Source: Paraspadella gotoi
Taxonomy: Eukaryota > Chaetognatha
Assembly (NCBI GenBank): GCA_051294375.1
Contig: CM119270.1
Span: forward strand, 3,774,301-3,838,300
Direction: 5' to 3'
Length of the DNA stretch: 64,000 nucleotides
In this document: piece after piece, positions 32,560-45,184 of the stretch
How positions within the stretch are numbered: the stretch's first letter is position 1
Layout: every line of letters begins with the position of its first letter
Program-made: the position numbers and the translations under genes
The notes under the pieces: generated by a model
Database searches by the model: none
What the model was told of the DNA's origin: nothing
What the model saw: the letters and a program-made list of their open reading frames with translations, nothing else

Positions 32560-32880
32560 TGATGATGATGATGATGACGATGATGATGATAGTGATAATT
32601 ATGATTCATACAGATGATAATGAGATGGAGATGATGATGATGATGATGATAGTAAAAATTATGATTCATGATGATGATAAAGATGACGATGATGATGATA
32701 GTGATAATTATGATTCATAATGATGATAATGAGATGGGGATGATGATGACGATGTCGCTGTTGACGATAATAAAGACGAAGATGTTGATGATGATAATGA
32801 TCATGATGTTGATGTAATTAAGATGATGATAGTGATGATGATAACGATGTTGATGTTGACAATGACGTTGATGAGGATGA
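32560..32880. repeat. (GAT)n-rich minisatellite
   Basis: GATGATGAT runs are interspersed with a repeated phrase AGTGATAATTATGATTCAT (two exact and one variant copy) and GATAATGAGATGG (two copies). This suggests a larger unit of about 125 bases. Confidence 0.8.
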
Positions 32881-32889
32881 CAGCGAAGA

Positions 32890-33120
32890 AAATTCAAAAT
32901 TCCAACAAAATCTAGTTTTATGACATTAACGGATTTTAAATCCTCTTTTTCGCCAAAAAAAAACTTTTCACGATCCATCAAAGAGATTCTTCTTCGACAG
33001 CGGTGAGGTTTTAACGTCCAGAACGACCATGCTCCACCATGTTGCCATGTCGTGCCATGCCATCCATGAACGAAACCTCTTTCGCTCCTAAAACCAAAAA
33101 CCCTTTTTATTGAGAAAATT
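32890..33120. other. Short intergenic spacer
   Basis: No gene is recognised. It lies between GAT-rich and GA-rich tracts. Confidence 0.4.
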
Positions 33121-33139
33121 TCTTTGTTTTTGAAAAAAA

Positions 33140-33350
33140 TTCTGAGGGAGGAAGGAAGAGAGAGAAGAGATGAGAGGGAGAGAGGAGACAGAGAGATCGA
33201 GTGAGTCGAAATCGAGAGAGAGCCCAGAGAGGAGAGAGGGGAGAGGGTAGGATGAGGGCGGTAGGAGAGAGAGTAGAGAGAGAGAGAGATGAAGAAGAGA
33301 GAGAGGAGAAGAGAGGGAGAGAGAGAGAGGGAGAAGAACGGAAGAGAGAG
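33140..33350. repeat. GA-rich purine tract
   Basis: Imperfect GAGAGA with many interruptions; the C/T counterpart strand appears at 33500-33590. Confidence 0.8.
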
Positions 33351-33499
33351 AAACTGTGACACCGGGAAGTAAAAACGATCGGATGGTGAGGTCGTCTGCA
33401 TGAAAATGTGAGGTTTGAAGCGGTATAACTGTATGCTGTGACTTTGGCTCTTTAAAGAAAATTCTCGGTCTATCCTGTTTGACATGGGATTGTTGGGGT

Positions 33500-33590
33500 T
33501 GACTCTCTCTCTCTCTCTCTCTCTCCTCTCTCCCTCTCTCCTCTCTCTCTCTCTCTCGTCTCTCTTCTCTCTTCTCTCTCTCCCCTTTCC
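33500..33590. repeat. (CT)n tract
   Basis: An imperfect CTCTCT run, purine on the minus strand. Confidence 0.85.
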
Positions 33591-33924
33591 TTTGAAGCCT
33601 TCACTAAGCGGCCGAGCAAAAGAAACAAACTCAATGAATTAATTAAATCCCACACACCGGCATGACAAAAAAATAAAAAAAAAAAAAAGGACAAGGAAAA
33701 AACATTTAAATTTGATCGTCGCGTACAAAAGGATAGGAATTCCCATCAAAAAAAACGACTCGAACGACGATATGAGGACGACGATAAACGACGACTGTGG
33801 CAACGTTGGAGATTGTCGTGACCAACGACGACGACGGACTACAGAGTTTCAATTTCCGTCGTTGTCGTCGTTAATGGCAGTTTAAAGAGGAAATCTCGTT
33901 ATTTTCTGTTCTTTCAACGCTGAG

Positions 33925-33978
33925 TGAGAGAGAGAAGAGAAGAGAGAGCGAGAGAGAGAGAGAGAAGAGAGAGAGGAG

Positions 33979-34040
<62 letters not shown>

Positions 34041-34089
34041 GAAGAGAGAAGAAGAGAGAGAAGAGAAAGAGAGAAAGGAGAGAGAAAGA

Positions 34090-34120
<31 letters not shown>

Positions 34121-34122
34121 CT
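33925..34122. repeat. Long (GA)n tract
   Basis: About 200 bases of GA with scattered GAAGA and GGAGA slips. The Ser/Leu and Arg/Glu frames over it are not coding evidence. Confidence 0.9.
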
Positions 34123-34559
34123 TCGGAAGGGGGATTCTCAGTGAAATCGTCCGGAAGAATAAAACGGAATAAAAGAGAGAAGAGGAATAAGTTCGTTTTT
34201 CCGCCGCCAGAGGGAATGAGATGGGGGGGGATAAGTAAAGTGGGTGAGGCCGATGGGATTTGGAACCGAATCCTCCTTTTGAGTGAGGTTTTTTTTTTTG
34301 TCGAGGTGAGATTGGAGACTTTGTGATTCGAAATTCTACCCGAGATTGTGAATTTCATTTTATTTCTTAAGTTAAATTCGTTTTTAAGACAAGAGAGTCA
34401 AATGTGAGATGAGATATAATGCATCGCGTTCTTTGATTGTTGAGAATTAGTTAGATTTTAATTATCGAATTAGGATCATTTAAAATCAAATTTGTGGATA
34501 AGGCGCTAAGATGACTTTCATTTTTTTTGGTGTCCCCTCGGCAGCAATGGAACACCCAC

Positions 34560-34672
34560 GAGACGCCCCAAAAGCAGTGATCGGCTGTTCGCACGGTTCC
34601 AGCAGGGTAGTTACCATTGGGGGATCGATCCCGGTCACGAGCTGACTGCCTTGCTCAATGAGCCATGTTTAT
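34560..34672 (-). repeat. tRNA-derived SINE-like unit
   Basis: Read on the minus strand it contains an A-box-like TGGCTCATTGAGC, a short arm GTCAGCTCGTGAC, and a B-box-like GGGATCGATCCCC about 25 bases later, with GGGA/TCCC as a T-arm stem. This layout is that of a tRNA-like RNA polymerase III promoter. No complete acceptor stem is visible, so it is a SINE head or tRNA relic rather than a tRNA gene. Confidence 0.5.
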
Positions 34673-34856
34673 AGCCGAGGTGAACTTGCCGTAATGTATG
34701 ACTATAAATTTTTGTTGACATTTGCCCAATATCGCTGCGTGAAATTTTGAAAAATGTTTATTTTTACAAGAAAATCAACTACAAATTTTTGTCTGATCTC
34801 ACGACGACCGCAGACATGACTTCACAGCAAGCGCCGATCCATAAAATATGTTTTTC

Positions 34857-34860
34857 GGCT

Positions 34861-34895
<35 letters not shown>

Positions 34896-35065
34896 AGTCC
34901 TTTTCATCGGTGCCGCATTATTTTTCTTCATAACTTTCCTTTTTATGACGTCGTCGTCGTCGTCCCGTTCTCGTCGCCATATTTCTCTTCATTCATGAGT
35001 TTTTTCTCTACGACGTCATCGTCGTTGTTGTCGTTGTTGTCGTTGTTGTCATCATTATCGCTTCT
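34857..35065. repeat. (GTC)n and GTT triplet tracts
   Basis: A pure GTC run of about 36 bases at 34860-34896 is followed by shorter GTC runs at 34950-34970 and GTCGTTGTT runs at 35020-35050. Confidence 0.85.
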
Positions 35066-35134
35066 ATTCAAAAGTTTATTCTTTTTTGTCTCGTAATCAA
35101 TTTGCGGGTCAGACTCAGAGAAAATCTGTGGGAC

Positions 35135-35216
35135 GGACAAAGAGAGAGAGAGAGAGAGAAAAAGAGAGAAAAAATAGAGTGGGAGTATATGGATTTTTAT
35201 AGAGAGTGAAGAGAAT

Positions 35217-35274
<58 letters not shown>

Positions 35275-35275
35275 T
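35135..35275. repeat. (GA)n tracts
   Basis: Two GA tracts separated by about 50 bases of mixed sequence. Confidence 0.88.
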
Positions 35276-35284
35276 AACCAGCGA

Positions 35285-35600
35285 CAGAAAGAAGATGCCA
35301 AATCGGAGAAGGAGAACCGTCCCACAATAAGAGAAAAAAACGATAAATTCATAAAGACGAACTCAGGAGAATAGAACGTTGTGTACCATAATTAATAATA
35401 CTTGGATGACGTTTGTAAAACTTAAGAAAATAAAGAAATATCGATAGATTAAAAAACAAAACTTGAATTACTGAACTGATTTACTAAAATTAAAGAAAAT
35501 ACGAAGATGAAGTGAAAAAGAAAAGAAATTATTTGGACTCATTTCTTGGTTTCACAACCACATGTTTCAAAGACCCCATTAGACTGAACTGGGATTTCTC

Positions 35601-35634
<34 letters not shown>

Positions 35635-36960
35635 CCATTTTTTTTTCTCTCTCTCTCCGTTGTTTCAGTCGCGAAATCGAGTCAGAAATTTGCATTTTTT
35701 TGTTGCGAGTCGGGAATCGAGCTGCGCGGGATATTTGCTCTTTGCTATCTGCTTTTTTTTTCTTTTTTCAATTTTTTTTTTCACTTTTTCGGCGCTTTAT
35801 TTTTCGCCTCCATTCTGCTTTTCTTTCTCCGCTAAACGCTTTCATTTTTTGCCTTCCATTCATAAGCAACAATTTTTTCATGGCTTTTATGATGTTTATC
35901 TTAGAAAATCAAAAGGAAAATTTTGCTCCGTCCCCCCCCCCGCAGACCCAATAGAGATTAAGGTGGAACGAGTTTAAAACTAAGAGTTCTGTGATATGAA
36001 TGTTATTAAAGTATCTCTTGGACAATTTTTTTAAAAGCATTATCAGTATGTGAAGAGTCTTTTAAATTTGTTTAAACAATTGATTCTGACAATGCTTTAA
36101 AAGTTAAAAAAATATATAACCCGTTCTTAAAAATTACCAATTAAAAGGATTTCCTCCTCATAATTAAATATTTAAACGCCTTAATGTTTTAACGTGCTTC
36201 ACTAATTAACAATGACTCAGTGCAAAAGAATTAAGTATATAAACAACAAAAGAAATTCATATACCACAGAATTCGCAATGATAAAAATATAACCATTTTG
36301 GGCCGGCCCTAATGTAGATACATTTTTAAAGATCTCGATATGAGTTTGTTTTTTTGGCCAATAAAACAATAAACAATTCGCGGCGCATTATTTTGAGCGA
36401 ATTATTGTTAGCGCGCCCTTGAGGCTTGAGCCTCGTTTTCAGAAACTTTTCCAAAGTCAACAAAGATTTTTTTTCTTTATTTTTTTATAAGTTTTCTTTT
36501 GTCTTTTCTTTTTGTATATTTATTTCTCTTCTGTCCCATTCTGTCTTTGTTAAAGATAGCGTAAAATAAAAAAATGAATTGTCTTTGAGATAAGACAGCT
36601 TTTGGTGGAAGATGCGAGTGCAGTTTTTAATTTCTCTACCGAATACAGTCTTATCTCAACATATTTCACCTGTGCATGAAACGTCACTTCAAAATTTAAT
36701 AAATTGTCTTTCTTTTATTATTTTTACATCTCAGTTTTGACCAGGTTTATCATATTAAAAAAAAAAAGCTTTATCGTTTTTAAATTTTTTAGAAAAGAAA
36801 TATAATGTCATTATAAGTTGAAGAAAAATCCATGATTAACAACACTTTGCATTACATCCGTTTTTACCACCCTGTATTTGGAGCGTGCAGAGGCCTCGCT
36901 TCTCCGGACGCAACTTTGTCAGAACTGAGGCGATAGAACCACATCATTAGTGAGAAAAGG
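35285..36960. other. AT-rich intergenic sequence
   Basis: Apart from a CT tract at 35600-35635 and a short C run at 35930-35941, I see nothing that can be assigned. No exon is recognised. Confidence 0.45.
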
Positions 36961-36994
36961 GAACGTGGCTATTGATAAAACGGCGCGGGGGAGA

Positions 36995-36996
<2 letters not shown>

Positions 36997-37032
<36 letters not shown>

Positions 37033-37043
37033 AGAGAGAGGAA

Positions 37044-37075
<32 letters not shown>
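36997..37075. repeat. (GA)n tract
   Basis: Imperfect GA run just upstream of the stacked locus. Confidence 0.88.
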
Positions 37076-37376
37076 TCAAGGAGAAAGAATTAGTGGAAAA
37101 AGAAAACAGGACTCTTTTTTCTCTCGCCACTCTCCCTCTATCTCTCTCTTCCTACCTCTCTCTCTCTCTCTCTCTCTCCTCTCTGTCCTTCCTTCTCTCT
37201 CTCCCTCTTTCTCGTAAATGATAAGCAAATAGTGACAGCAACAGACTGGAAATGGAAGAGAAAAAAAGAGAGAAAAATGTTGACTCAGAAAAAAAGAATG
37301 TGCTGCTCTTCGAAATGAGGTTCTAAAGATTGGCTCGCGAAAAGCATTTCCCATAACATCGAGAATGACATTGGAG

Positions 37377-37379
<3 letters not shown>

Positions 37380-37432
<53 letters not shown>

Positions 37433-37444
37433 AGAGATGAGAGA

Positions 37445-37495
<51 letters not shown>
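37380..37495. repeat. (GA)n tract
   Basis: Nearly pure GA with few slips. Confidence 0.9.
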
Positions 37496-37497
<2 letters not shown>

Positions 37498-37699
37498 AAA
37501 AGTTAACGAGAAAAAAGAAAAGATTTTTAATAAAAATTCGAAATAAACAAAACAGATGATTTTTTTTTCATTCATCAAATGAATTAAGTTTCGAACAGAT
37601 GACCAGTCGTTTTTCTTCTTCATGAATAATGGATAAAAAATGCTTTTTAAATTTAATATTATTGAAATATTTGACTGTTATGGTGAGTGACGGGGATGG

Positions 37700-37706
37700 A
37701 GAGGAG

Positions 37707-37777
<71 letters not shown>

Positions 37778-37818
37778 AGAGAGAGAAAAGAGAGAGAGAG
37801 GAGAGAGAGAGAGAGAGA
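37700..37818. repeat. (GA)n tract
   Basis: A long GA tract, almost identical in copy B at 41500-41620. Confidence 0.9.
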
Positions 37819-39419
37819 CATAAAGCTAAACTCTCGATTATGACGTGATGCGTCTAAAAAATAACTACGTTGGGGCGTAAAATCTCACAACGATTCGGTC
37901 TCATCCAACACGACTTTTCGGTGCAAAAAATGGGGGGGGACAACGACGATGACGACGACGCGACGACGAAGCCGACAACGAGACGACGACGCCGAAGGCA
38001 GATGTTTCCCGCGTTTAGGTTTGACTCGTTCACCTGAAGGTGATCACAAATTGGGTTTAAAGGGAAGGGAGCACCTCGGTGAGTAATTGAGTTAGGCTGA
38101 CGAATGGCGGGAGGCGCCTCTTCGCTGCTGCTCGCTTTAGCCATTTACTACTATAAGTATAACCAAATTAATCATAAAATTTATATTTTTATTCTATTCT
38201 TTTAGACTTTTTGTTAATAGTTTTTAATAATTTTTTCATTAATTTAATTTTAATTTAAAAAAAATAATTTTTTTGATCAAAAATTAAAGGTAAAATAATT
38301 TTTTTTTTCTTGTTTATGAGAAATTTTTAAATATATTTTACAAAATATTGAACAATGTAGAAATATAGAAAATTTAGAAATATTTATTAAAATAGCAATT
38401 TTATGTATAAAACAAACATTTAAACTTTTATAAACTATAGTAATTTTTTTTAATGAGCAGTCTTTTCATGTAAATGTAGATTCTAACAAGGGATTTACAA
38501 AATGAGTCCTCATTGTCAGCTCCGACAAATCGAGTGCGACTATCTTTCATCTTTATGATATTCACATCTTCTCTCAATTTTGAAGAAAGTCAATTTGGTC
38601 AACTGGGCACTACCACGGAAGGAGTTTTCGCATTATCAACATGCAAAACATACATAACGCATAGATACAATCCTAATAAACGACGCAGATCGTGATTGCA
38701 ATTGTGAATGGCAATAAAGGAAATTTCAAACAAAATCGACTCGCGATTGCAATGAAGTTAGTTTTCGTTAAAGATGTTTCACAAACCTTTGCTCTTTTTA
38801 GTTACGCCAATTCAACGACTTCGAGAAAAGAACTTTTTGTTTTCTATCGTCTTGCCTGAATGTTCAGTTCAGTTCAGTTTAAGTTATGTCTAAATTCAGA
38901 GTACTTTCTGGATATAGAAGTTATTCCATGTTCGCTTCGAAGTTCATACTAATATCCAAATTTAGTGTGATCTCTACCTTGCTTTTTGGCTTTTTTAATT
39001 TGAAAAAAAAGTTCCACTTCATTCCGTCCTTCATTCACGAACACCCAAAGAAAGAAAAAAAGCAATGTAAAATGTCCAATGGGTTGCCCCAGTTACTTTT
39101 GTATCGCGTGTGTGTAAACGTAGCGGTTGGACTAAGAGTACGCACTGCAATCGAAATCTATCTTTATTTCTTTATGTTTTCCCTTTAAAACAAAGTAGCG
39201 GCCTAGTAGTTGCTTAGAATCGATTTCTCTCGCGTATGAGCAAAAAAATAACAAAAGCGCAACCAACGAACGATCGAAAAAAGTCTCTTATGGAGTTCCT
39301 CCGCAGTACTCTCGGCGCAAGCTAAAAAGTCTCCGAACTTCCTTCGACGTCGCTCGCATTGTTTAACGTCGCCCCGCCGAATAAAACAACCGGCCATAAT
39401 GGTTTCGGTTAATGTTAGT

Positions 39420-39442
39420 CAATTTATATTTCAAACCGTTAC

Positions 39443-39484
<42 letters not shown>

Positions 39485-39538
39485 CTGCTCTTCTCTCGTC
39501 TTCTCTCTCTCTCTCTCTGCTCTCTCTTCTCTCTCCTT
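39420..39538. repeat. (CT)n tract
   Basis: CT dinucleotide run with some interruptions, repeated in copies B and C at the equivalent place. Confidence 0.88.
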
Positions 39539-39598
39539 CGACAATTCCCAGGGTTTATGACGTTTGCTTTACCTTCTCCCGTTTTGAGATTTTTTTTT

Positions 39599-40170
39599 AA
39601 GAACGCCCCATTTCCGACTTTAATTCTGGAATTGATAAAATTTATAAAATATTAGAGATCGAACTTTTGGTTATGGATTAGGTCAAAAATCAAATTAATG
39701 ATTGATGGTTATGTATTAGGTTAGTGATTGAGGGTTAAAATATTATGGATTATAAGTTGAGGTTAGGTTAAAAATCAAGGATTAAAGATTAGATTAAAGA
39801 ATAAGTTAGGGTAATGCAATATAGTTAGTCATTAAGTTATAATTTTAAATAATAAGTAATATTAAGTATGAAGAGATAGTAATGATTGTTGTGAATTAAT
39901 GACAAAACCGATTCAATATAAGCGTTCTCTCAGAACTTTGGATCAAGAGCTGCAATACCGCATCTTATAGGCGGGGTTTAACGCCCCTCCTTCTTTAACT
40001 GCTAGGACGACCACACGGTTAGAACCCCGGCCTTTGGGTGGGAGGCGAATGACATGCCTCCTGCACCAAAACCACTGATGAACAGTTAGATTTTAGTCCA
40101 CCATAATATGAGAATTAAATTCTAGGATATAATACAGAAATGGGGAACTCTCGAAAAGAGAGCCTCGTCT
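39599..40170 (+). repeat. TTAGGG-like element, copy A
   Basis: It starts AAGAACGCCCCATTTCC, has loose GGATTAGG/GATTAAGG words, contains a SINE-like unit at 39990-40085, and ends CAGAAATGGGGAACTCTCG then AAAAGAGAGCC. The same ends bound 31942-32310. Confidence 0.65.
39990..40085 (-). repeat. tRNA-derived SINE-like unit inside the TTAGGG-like element, copy A
   Basis: On the minus strand an A-box-like TGGTTTTGGTGCAGG is followed by an arm with GGAGGC and GCCTCC, then a B-box/T-arm CCGGGGTTCTAACCG-type sequence. The order and spacing are tRNA-like. The T-arm is closest to the eukaryotic GGTTCGAATCC consensus but reads GGTTCTAACC. Counterparts lie at 43775-43875 and 45610-45735. Confidence 0.5.
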
Positions 40171-40937
40171 CTCTCTGTGTTCCCCCTTCCTCTTGCTGAG
40201 GCTTTTCGCAGGCTGTGGCTGGTGGGGGGGGGGCGGAGGGGGATTTTTTTACAGGTAATCCGCAGGCAGCGAAAGAGGGTACATGTTTGTGAATTCTCCC
40301 TACAACGCGAACATTTTTTTTTTTTTGAATGCCTGATTGTTTTCGATTTCAAAATCTACGCGATAATTCAATCGAACAATACAGAGGTTGCTTTTTTATT
40401 CCAAACTTCTCTGGCAGATATTTTTAAGTGAATTTCGTTTAAATTTTAGTTATTAAAACCATATATTTTTATGAACATATTATAGTTTATTATATCCATA
40501 CTGTATGTGTACTACTTTTTAAACGCTGAAGGATGACGGGATTTCAAGTAATTATTCACTGACTCACGCAAACGAACACAAGTAAGTCTAAGGATGGCGA
40601 AAGCTGCCAACGACGATAATCATTGATAGAAATCAGTGAGTGACGAGGCCGAAAGAATAGGGGCAGAAAAAAGAGGTGATCAACGTTGACAGATGCAAAG
40701 AGAGTTGGAAAACAGTGACTAGGTGCGGGGAAAGTGGTGATGAATTGAGAATTGCGCGGCAGATGAGTCGCCAGGTGGAGAGGCTGAAGCGTTGGTTTTG
40801 GGCAAATATCGAAGGGTCGCGTGACAAAAGTAATCATGCTGCTCTATACTGGTCACAGGAGCAAACAAAAGGTGACAGCAGGATTCACGTGACATTCTTT
40901 CATTCACATTGACCGAGCGCCCCGCTATTCGAGTCTC

Positions 40938-40962
40938 NNNNNNNNNNNNNNNNNNNNNNNNN
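40938..40962. other. Assembly gap (25 N) between copies A and B
   Basis: Follows GAGTCTC and precedes a CT tract; the flanks are the end and start of the same locus. Confidence 0.95.
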
Positions 40963-40994
<32 letters not shown>

Positions 40995-41189
40995 CTTCCT
41001 TCTCTCTCTCCCTCTTTCTCGTAAATGATAAGCAAATAGTGACAGCAACAGACTGGAAATTGGAGAGAAAAAAAAAGAGAGAAAATGTTGACTCAGAAAA
41101 AAAGATGTGCTGCTCTTCGAATGAGGTTCTAAGATTGGCTCGCGAAAAGCATTTCCCCGATAACATCGAGAATGACATTGGAGGGGAGA

Positions 41190-41244
<55 letters not shown>

Positions 41245-41252
41245 ATGAGAGA

Positions 41253-41291
<39 letters not shown>

Positions 41292-41508
41292 TGAGAGAGT
41301 CAAAAGTTAACGAGAAAAAAGAAAGATTTTTAATAAAAATTCGAAATAAACAAAACAGATGATTTTTTTTTCATTCATCAAATGAATTAAGTTTCGAACA
41401 GATGACCAGTCGTTTTTTTCTTCATGAATAATGGATAAAAAATGCTTTTTAAATTTAATATTATTGAAATATTTGACTGTTATGGTGAGTGAGCGGGGAT
41501 GGAGAGGA

Positions 41509-41579
<71 letters not shown>

Positions 41580-43243
41580 AGAGAGAGAAAAGAGAGAGAG
41601 AGGAGAGAGAGAGAGAGAGACATAAAGCTAAACTCTCGATTATGACGTGATGCGTCTAAAAAATAACTACGTTGGGGCGTAAAATCTCACAACGATTCGG
41701 TCTCATCCAACACGACTTTTCGGTGCAAAAAATGGGGGGGGACAACGACGATGACGACGACGCGACGACGAAGCCGACAACGAGACGACGACGCCGAAGG
41801 CAGATGTTTCCCGCGTTTAGGTTTGACTCGTTCACCTGAAGGTGATCACAAATTGGGTTTAAAGGGAAGGGAGCACCTCGGTGAGTAATTGAGTTAGGCT
41901 GACGAATGGCGGGAGGCGCCTCTTCGCTGCTGCTCGCTTTAGCCATTTACTACTATAAGTATAACCAAATTAATCATAAAATTTATATTTTTATTCTATT
42001 CTTTTAGACTTTTTGTTAATAGTTTTTAATAATTTTTTCATTAATTTAATTTTAATTTAAAAAAAATAATTTTTTTATTCAAAATTAAAAAAGGTAAAAT
42101 AATTTTTTTTTTCTTGTTTATGAGAAATTTTTAAATATATTTTACAAAATATTGAACAATGTAGAAATATAGAAAATTAGAAAATGAAATATTATTAAAA
42201 TAGCAATTTTATGTATAAAACAAACATTTAAACTTTTATAAAACTATAGTAATTTTTTTTAATGAGCAGTCTTTTCTGTAAATGTAGATTCACAAAGGAT
42301 TTACAAAATGAGCCTCATTGTCAGTCCGACAAATCGGTGCGACGTATCTCTTCAATCCTTTTATGATTTCACATCTTCTCTTCAATTTTGAAGAAAGTCA
42401 ATTTGGTCAACTGGGCACTTACCACGGGAAGGAGTTTTCGCATTATCAACATGCAAAACATACATAACGCATAGATACATCCTAATAACGACCGATCGTG
42501 ATTGCAATTGTGATGGCAATAAAGGAAATTTCTATAACAAATCGACTCCGATGGCAATGAAGTTTAGTTTTCGTTAAAGATGTTTCACACCTTTTGCTCT
42601 TTTTAGTTCCAATTCACGACTTCGAGAAAAGACACTTTTTTTGTCTTTCTATCGTCTTTGTCTGAATGTTCAGTTCAGTTCAGTTTAAGTTTATGCTAAA
42701 TTCAGAGTAACTTTCGATATAAAGTTATCCATGTTCCTTCGAAGTTCATACTAATATCCAAATTTAGTGTGAGTCTCTACCTTGCTTTTTGGCTTTTTAA
42801 TTTGAAAAAAAAGTTCCACTTCATTCCGTCTTCATTCACGAACCCAAAGAGAAGAAAAACAAGAATTGTAAATTCCAATGGGTTGCGCCCAGTTATTTTG
42901 TAATCGCGTGTGTGTAAAGTAAGCGGTTGGACTAAGAGTTACGCACTGCAGTCGAAATCTATCTTTATTTCTTTATTGTTTTCCTTTAAAAACAAAAGGT
43001 AGCGGCTAGTAGTTGCTTAGATTCGATTTCTCTCGTCGTATGAGCAAAAAATAACAAAAGCGCAACCAACAGAACGGATCGAAAAAAGTCTCTTATGGAG
43101 TTCCTCCGCGAGTCTCTCTGGCGCAAGCTAAAAAGTCTCGACTCCTTCGACCGTCGCTCGCATTGTTTACGTCGTCCCGCCGAAAAAACCCGGCCATAAT
43201 GGTTTCGGTTAATGGTTATGTCAATGTTATATTCAACCGTTAC

Positions 43244-43288
<45 letters not shown>

Positions 43289-43290
43289 CT

Positions 43291-43335
<45 letters not shown>

Positions 43336-43392
43336 TCGACATTCCCAGGGTTTATGACGTGCTTTACCTTCTCCCGTTTCGAATTTTTATTT

Positions 43393-43965
43393 TTAAGAAC
43401 GCCCCATTTCGACTTTAATTCGGAATTGATATAAATTTAATAAAATATTAGATCGAAACTTTTTGGTTATGGATTAAGGTCAAAAATCAAATTAATGATT
43501 ATGGTTATGTATTAGGTTAGTGATTAGGGTTAAAGATTATGGATTATAAGTTGAGGATTAAGGTTAAAAATCAAAGATTAAAGGATTAGATTAAAGAATA
43601 AGTTAGGGTAATGGCAATATAGTTAGGCATTAAGTTATAATTTTAAATATATTTAGGTAATATTGAAGTTGAAGAGATAGTATAGATTGTTGTGAATTAA
43701 TGACAAAACCATTCAATATAAGCAGTTCCTAGAACTTTGGATCAAGACTGCAATACCGTCTTTATAGGCGGGTTTAAGCGCCCCGTCCCTCTTAACTGCT
43801 AGGCGACCACCGGGTTAGAACCCCGGACCTTTGGGTTGGGAGGCGAATGACCTGCTTCCTGCACCAATAACCACTGATAAACAGTAGATTTTAGTCCACC
43901 ATAATATAGAATTAAATTCTAGGATATAATCAGAAATGGGGAACTCTCGAAAAAGAGAGCCCTCG
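43393..43965 (+). repeat. TTAGGG-like element, copy B
   Basis: Starts AAGAACGCCCCATTTCG and ends CAGAAATGGGGAACTCTCG. It contains the SINE-like unit at 43775-43875. Confidence 0.65.
43775..43875 (-). repeat. tRNA-derived SINE-like unit, copy B
   Basis: The minus strand shows GTGGTTATTGGTGCAGG, then CCTCCCAACCCAAAGG and CCGGGGTTCTAACCCGG. The last is a clear T-arm-like hairpin. Confidence 0.5.
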
Positions 43966-44713
43966 TCTCTCTCCTCTTCCCCTTCCTCTTCGCTGAGGCT
44001 TTTCGCAGGGCTGGGGCTGGTGGGGGGGGGCGGAGGGGGATTTTTTTACGAGGTAATCCGCAGCAGCGAAAGAGGGTACATGTTTTGAATTCTCCCTACA
44101 ACGCGACATTTTTTTTTTTTGAATGGCCGATTTTTTCGATTTCAAACATCTACGCGATAATTCAGAATACAGATACAGATACAGATGGTTTTTTTTTAAT
44201 TGCCAAACTTCTCTGCAGATATTTTTAAGTGAATTTCGTTTAAATTTTAGTTATTAAAACCATATATTTTTATGACATATTATATTCTAGCTATAATACT
44301 GTATGTCACTACTACTTTTTTAAACGCTGAAGGGACGGGATTTCAGGTCAGATTATCACTGACTCACCCAAGACGTAAGTCTAGAGGACGAAAGCTGCAC
44401 TGACGATTAATCATTGGATTAGAAATCAGGTGACGAGGGCCCAAAAGACAGGTGCAGAAAAAGAGGTGATCACGTGACAGATGCAAAAGAGTTGAAAACA
44501 CGTGACAGGTGGCGGGGAAAGTGGTGATGAATTTGAGAATTGCGGGAAAGATGAGCGCAGGTGGAGAGGCGAAGCGTTGGTTTTGGCAAATATCAGGCGT
44601 CGCGTGACAAAAGATAATCATGTCCTTATACTGTCAGCATGGACAAACAAAAAGGTGACACAGATCACGTGACATTCTTCATCACGTTGACCGGCGCCCG
44701 CTATTCGAGTCTC

Positions 44714-44738
44714 NNNNNNNNNNNNNNNNNNNNNNNNN
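44714..44738. other. Assembly gap (25 N) between copies B and C
   Basis: Separates the end of copy B from an internal point of copy C. Confidence 0.95.
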
Positions 44739-45049
44739 AGCGTTGGATAAGAGTACGCACTGCATCGAAATTCTATCTTTTATTCTTTATGTTTCCTTTA
44801 AAAACAAAAGGTAGCGCTAGTAGTTGCTTAGATTCGATGTTCTCTCCGTATGAGCAAAAATAACAAAAGCGCAACCAACAGAACGATCGAAAAAGTCTCT
44901 TATGGAGTTCCTCCGCGAGTACTCTCGGCGCAACTAAAAAGTCTCGAGCTCCTTCGACGTCGCTCGCATTGTTTACGTCGTCGCCGCGAAAAAAAACCGC
45001 CATAATGGTTTCGGTTAATGGTTATGTCAATGTTATATTCAACCGTTAC

Positions 45050-45085
<36 letters not shown>

Positions 45086-45184
45086 TGCTCTCTCGTCTCT
45101 CTCGTCTCTCTCTCGCAACATTGCCAGGGTTTATTGGACGATGTTTACCGCCCTTCTGCTCCCCCGTTTCGATTTTATTGTTGC

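Larger units (their letters stand above)
37150..40937. repeat. Stacked locus 2, copy A
   Basis: This locus runs from a CT/GA-rich start, through CTCTTTCTCGTAAATGATAA, to GCCCCGCTATTCGAGTCTC at a gap. It recurs as copy B (40963-44713) and partly as C (44739-46630) and D (49417-50848). It holds long GA tracts (37380-37495 and 37700-37815), a GAC-rich patch near 37940-37990, a TTAGGG-like element and a SINE-like unit. No gene is recognised. Confidence 0.85.
40963..44713. repeat. Stacked locus 2, copy B
   Basis: It is the same as copy A. The part around 41431-41960 is base-identical or nearly so to 37629-38160, while later parts differ by scattered indels. No gene is recognised. Confidence 0.85.

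Noticed and set aside
37854-38144. A 96-codon minus-strand frame repeated exactly at 41656-41946
   Set aside because: The identity reflects duplication of the whole locus, not protein conservation; no recognised motif.
39990-40085. Functional tRNA gene
   Set aside because: There is no complete acceptor stem and the T-loop departs from the consensus; a SINE-like relic fits better.
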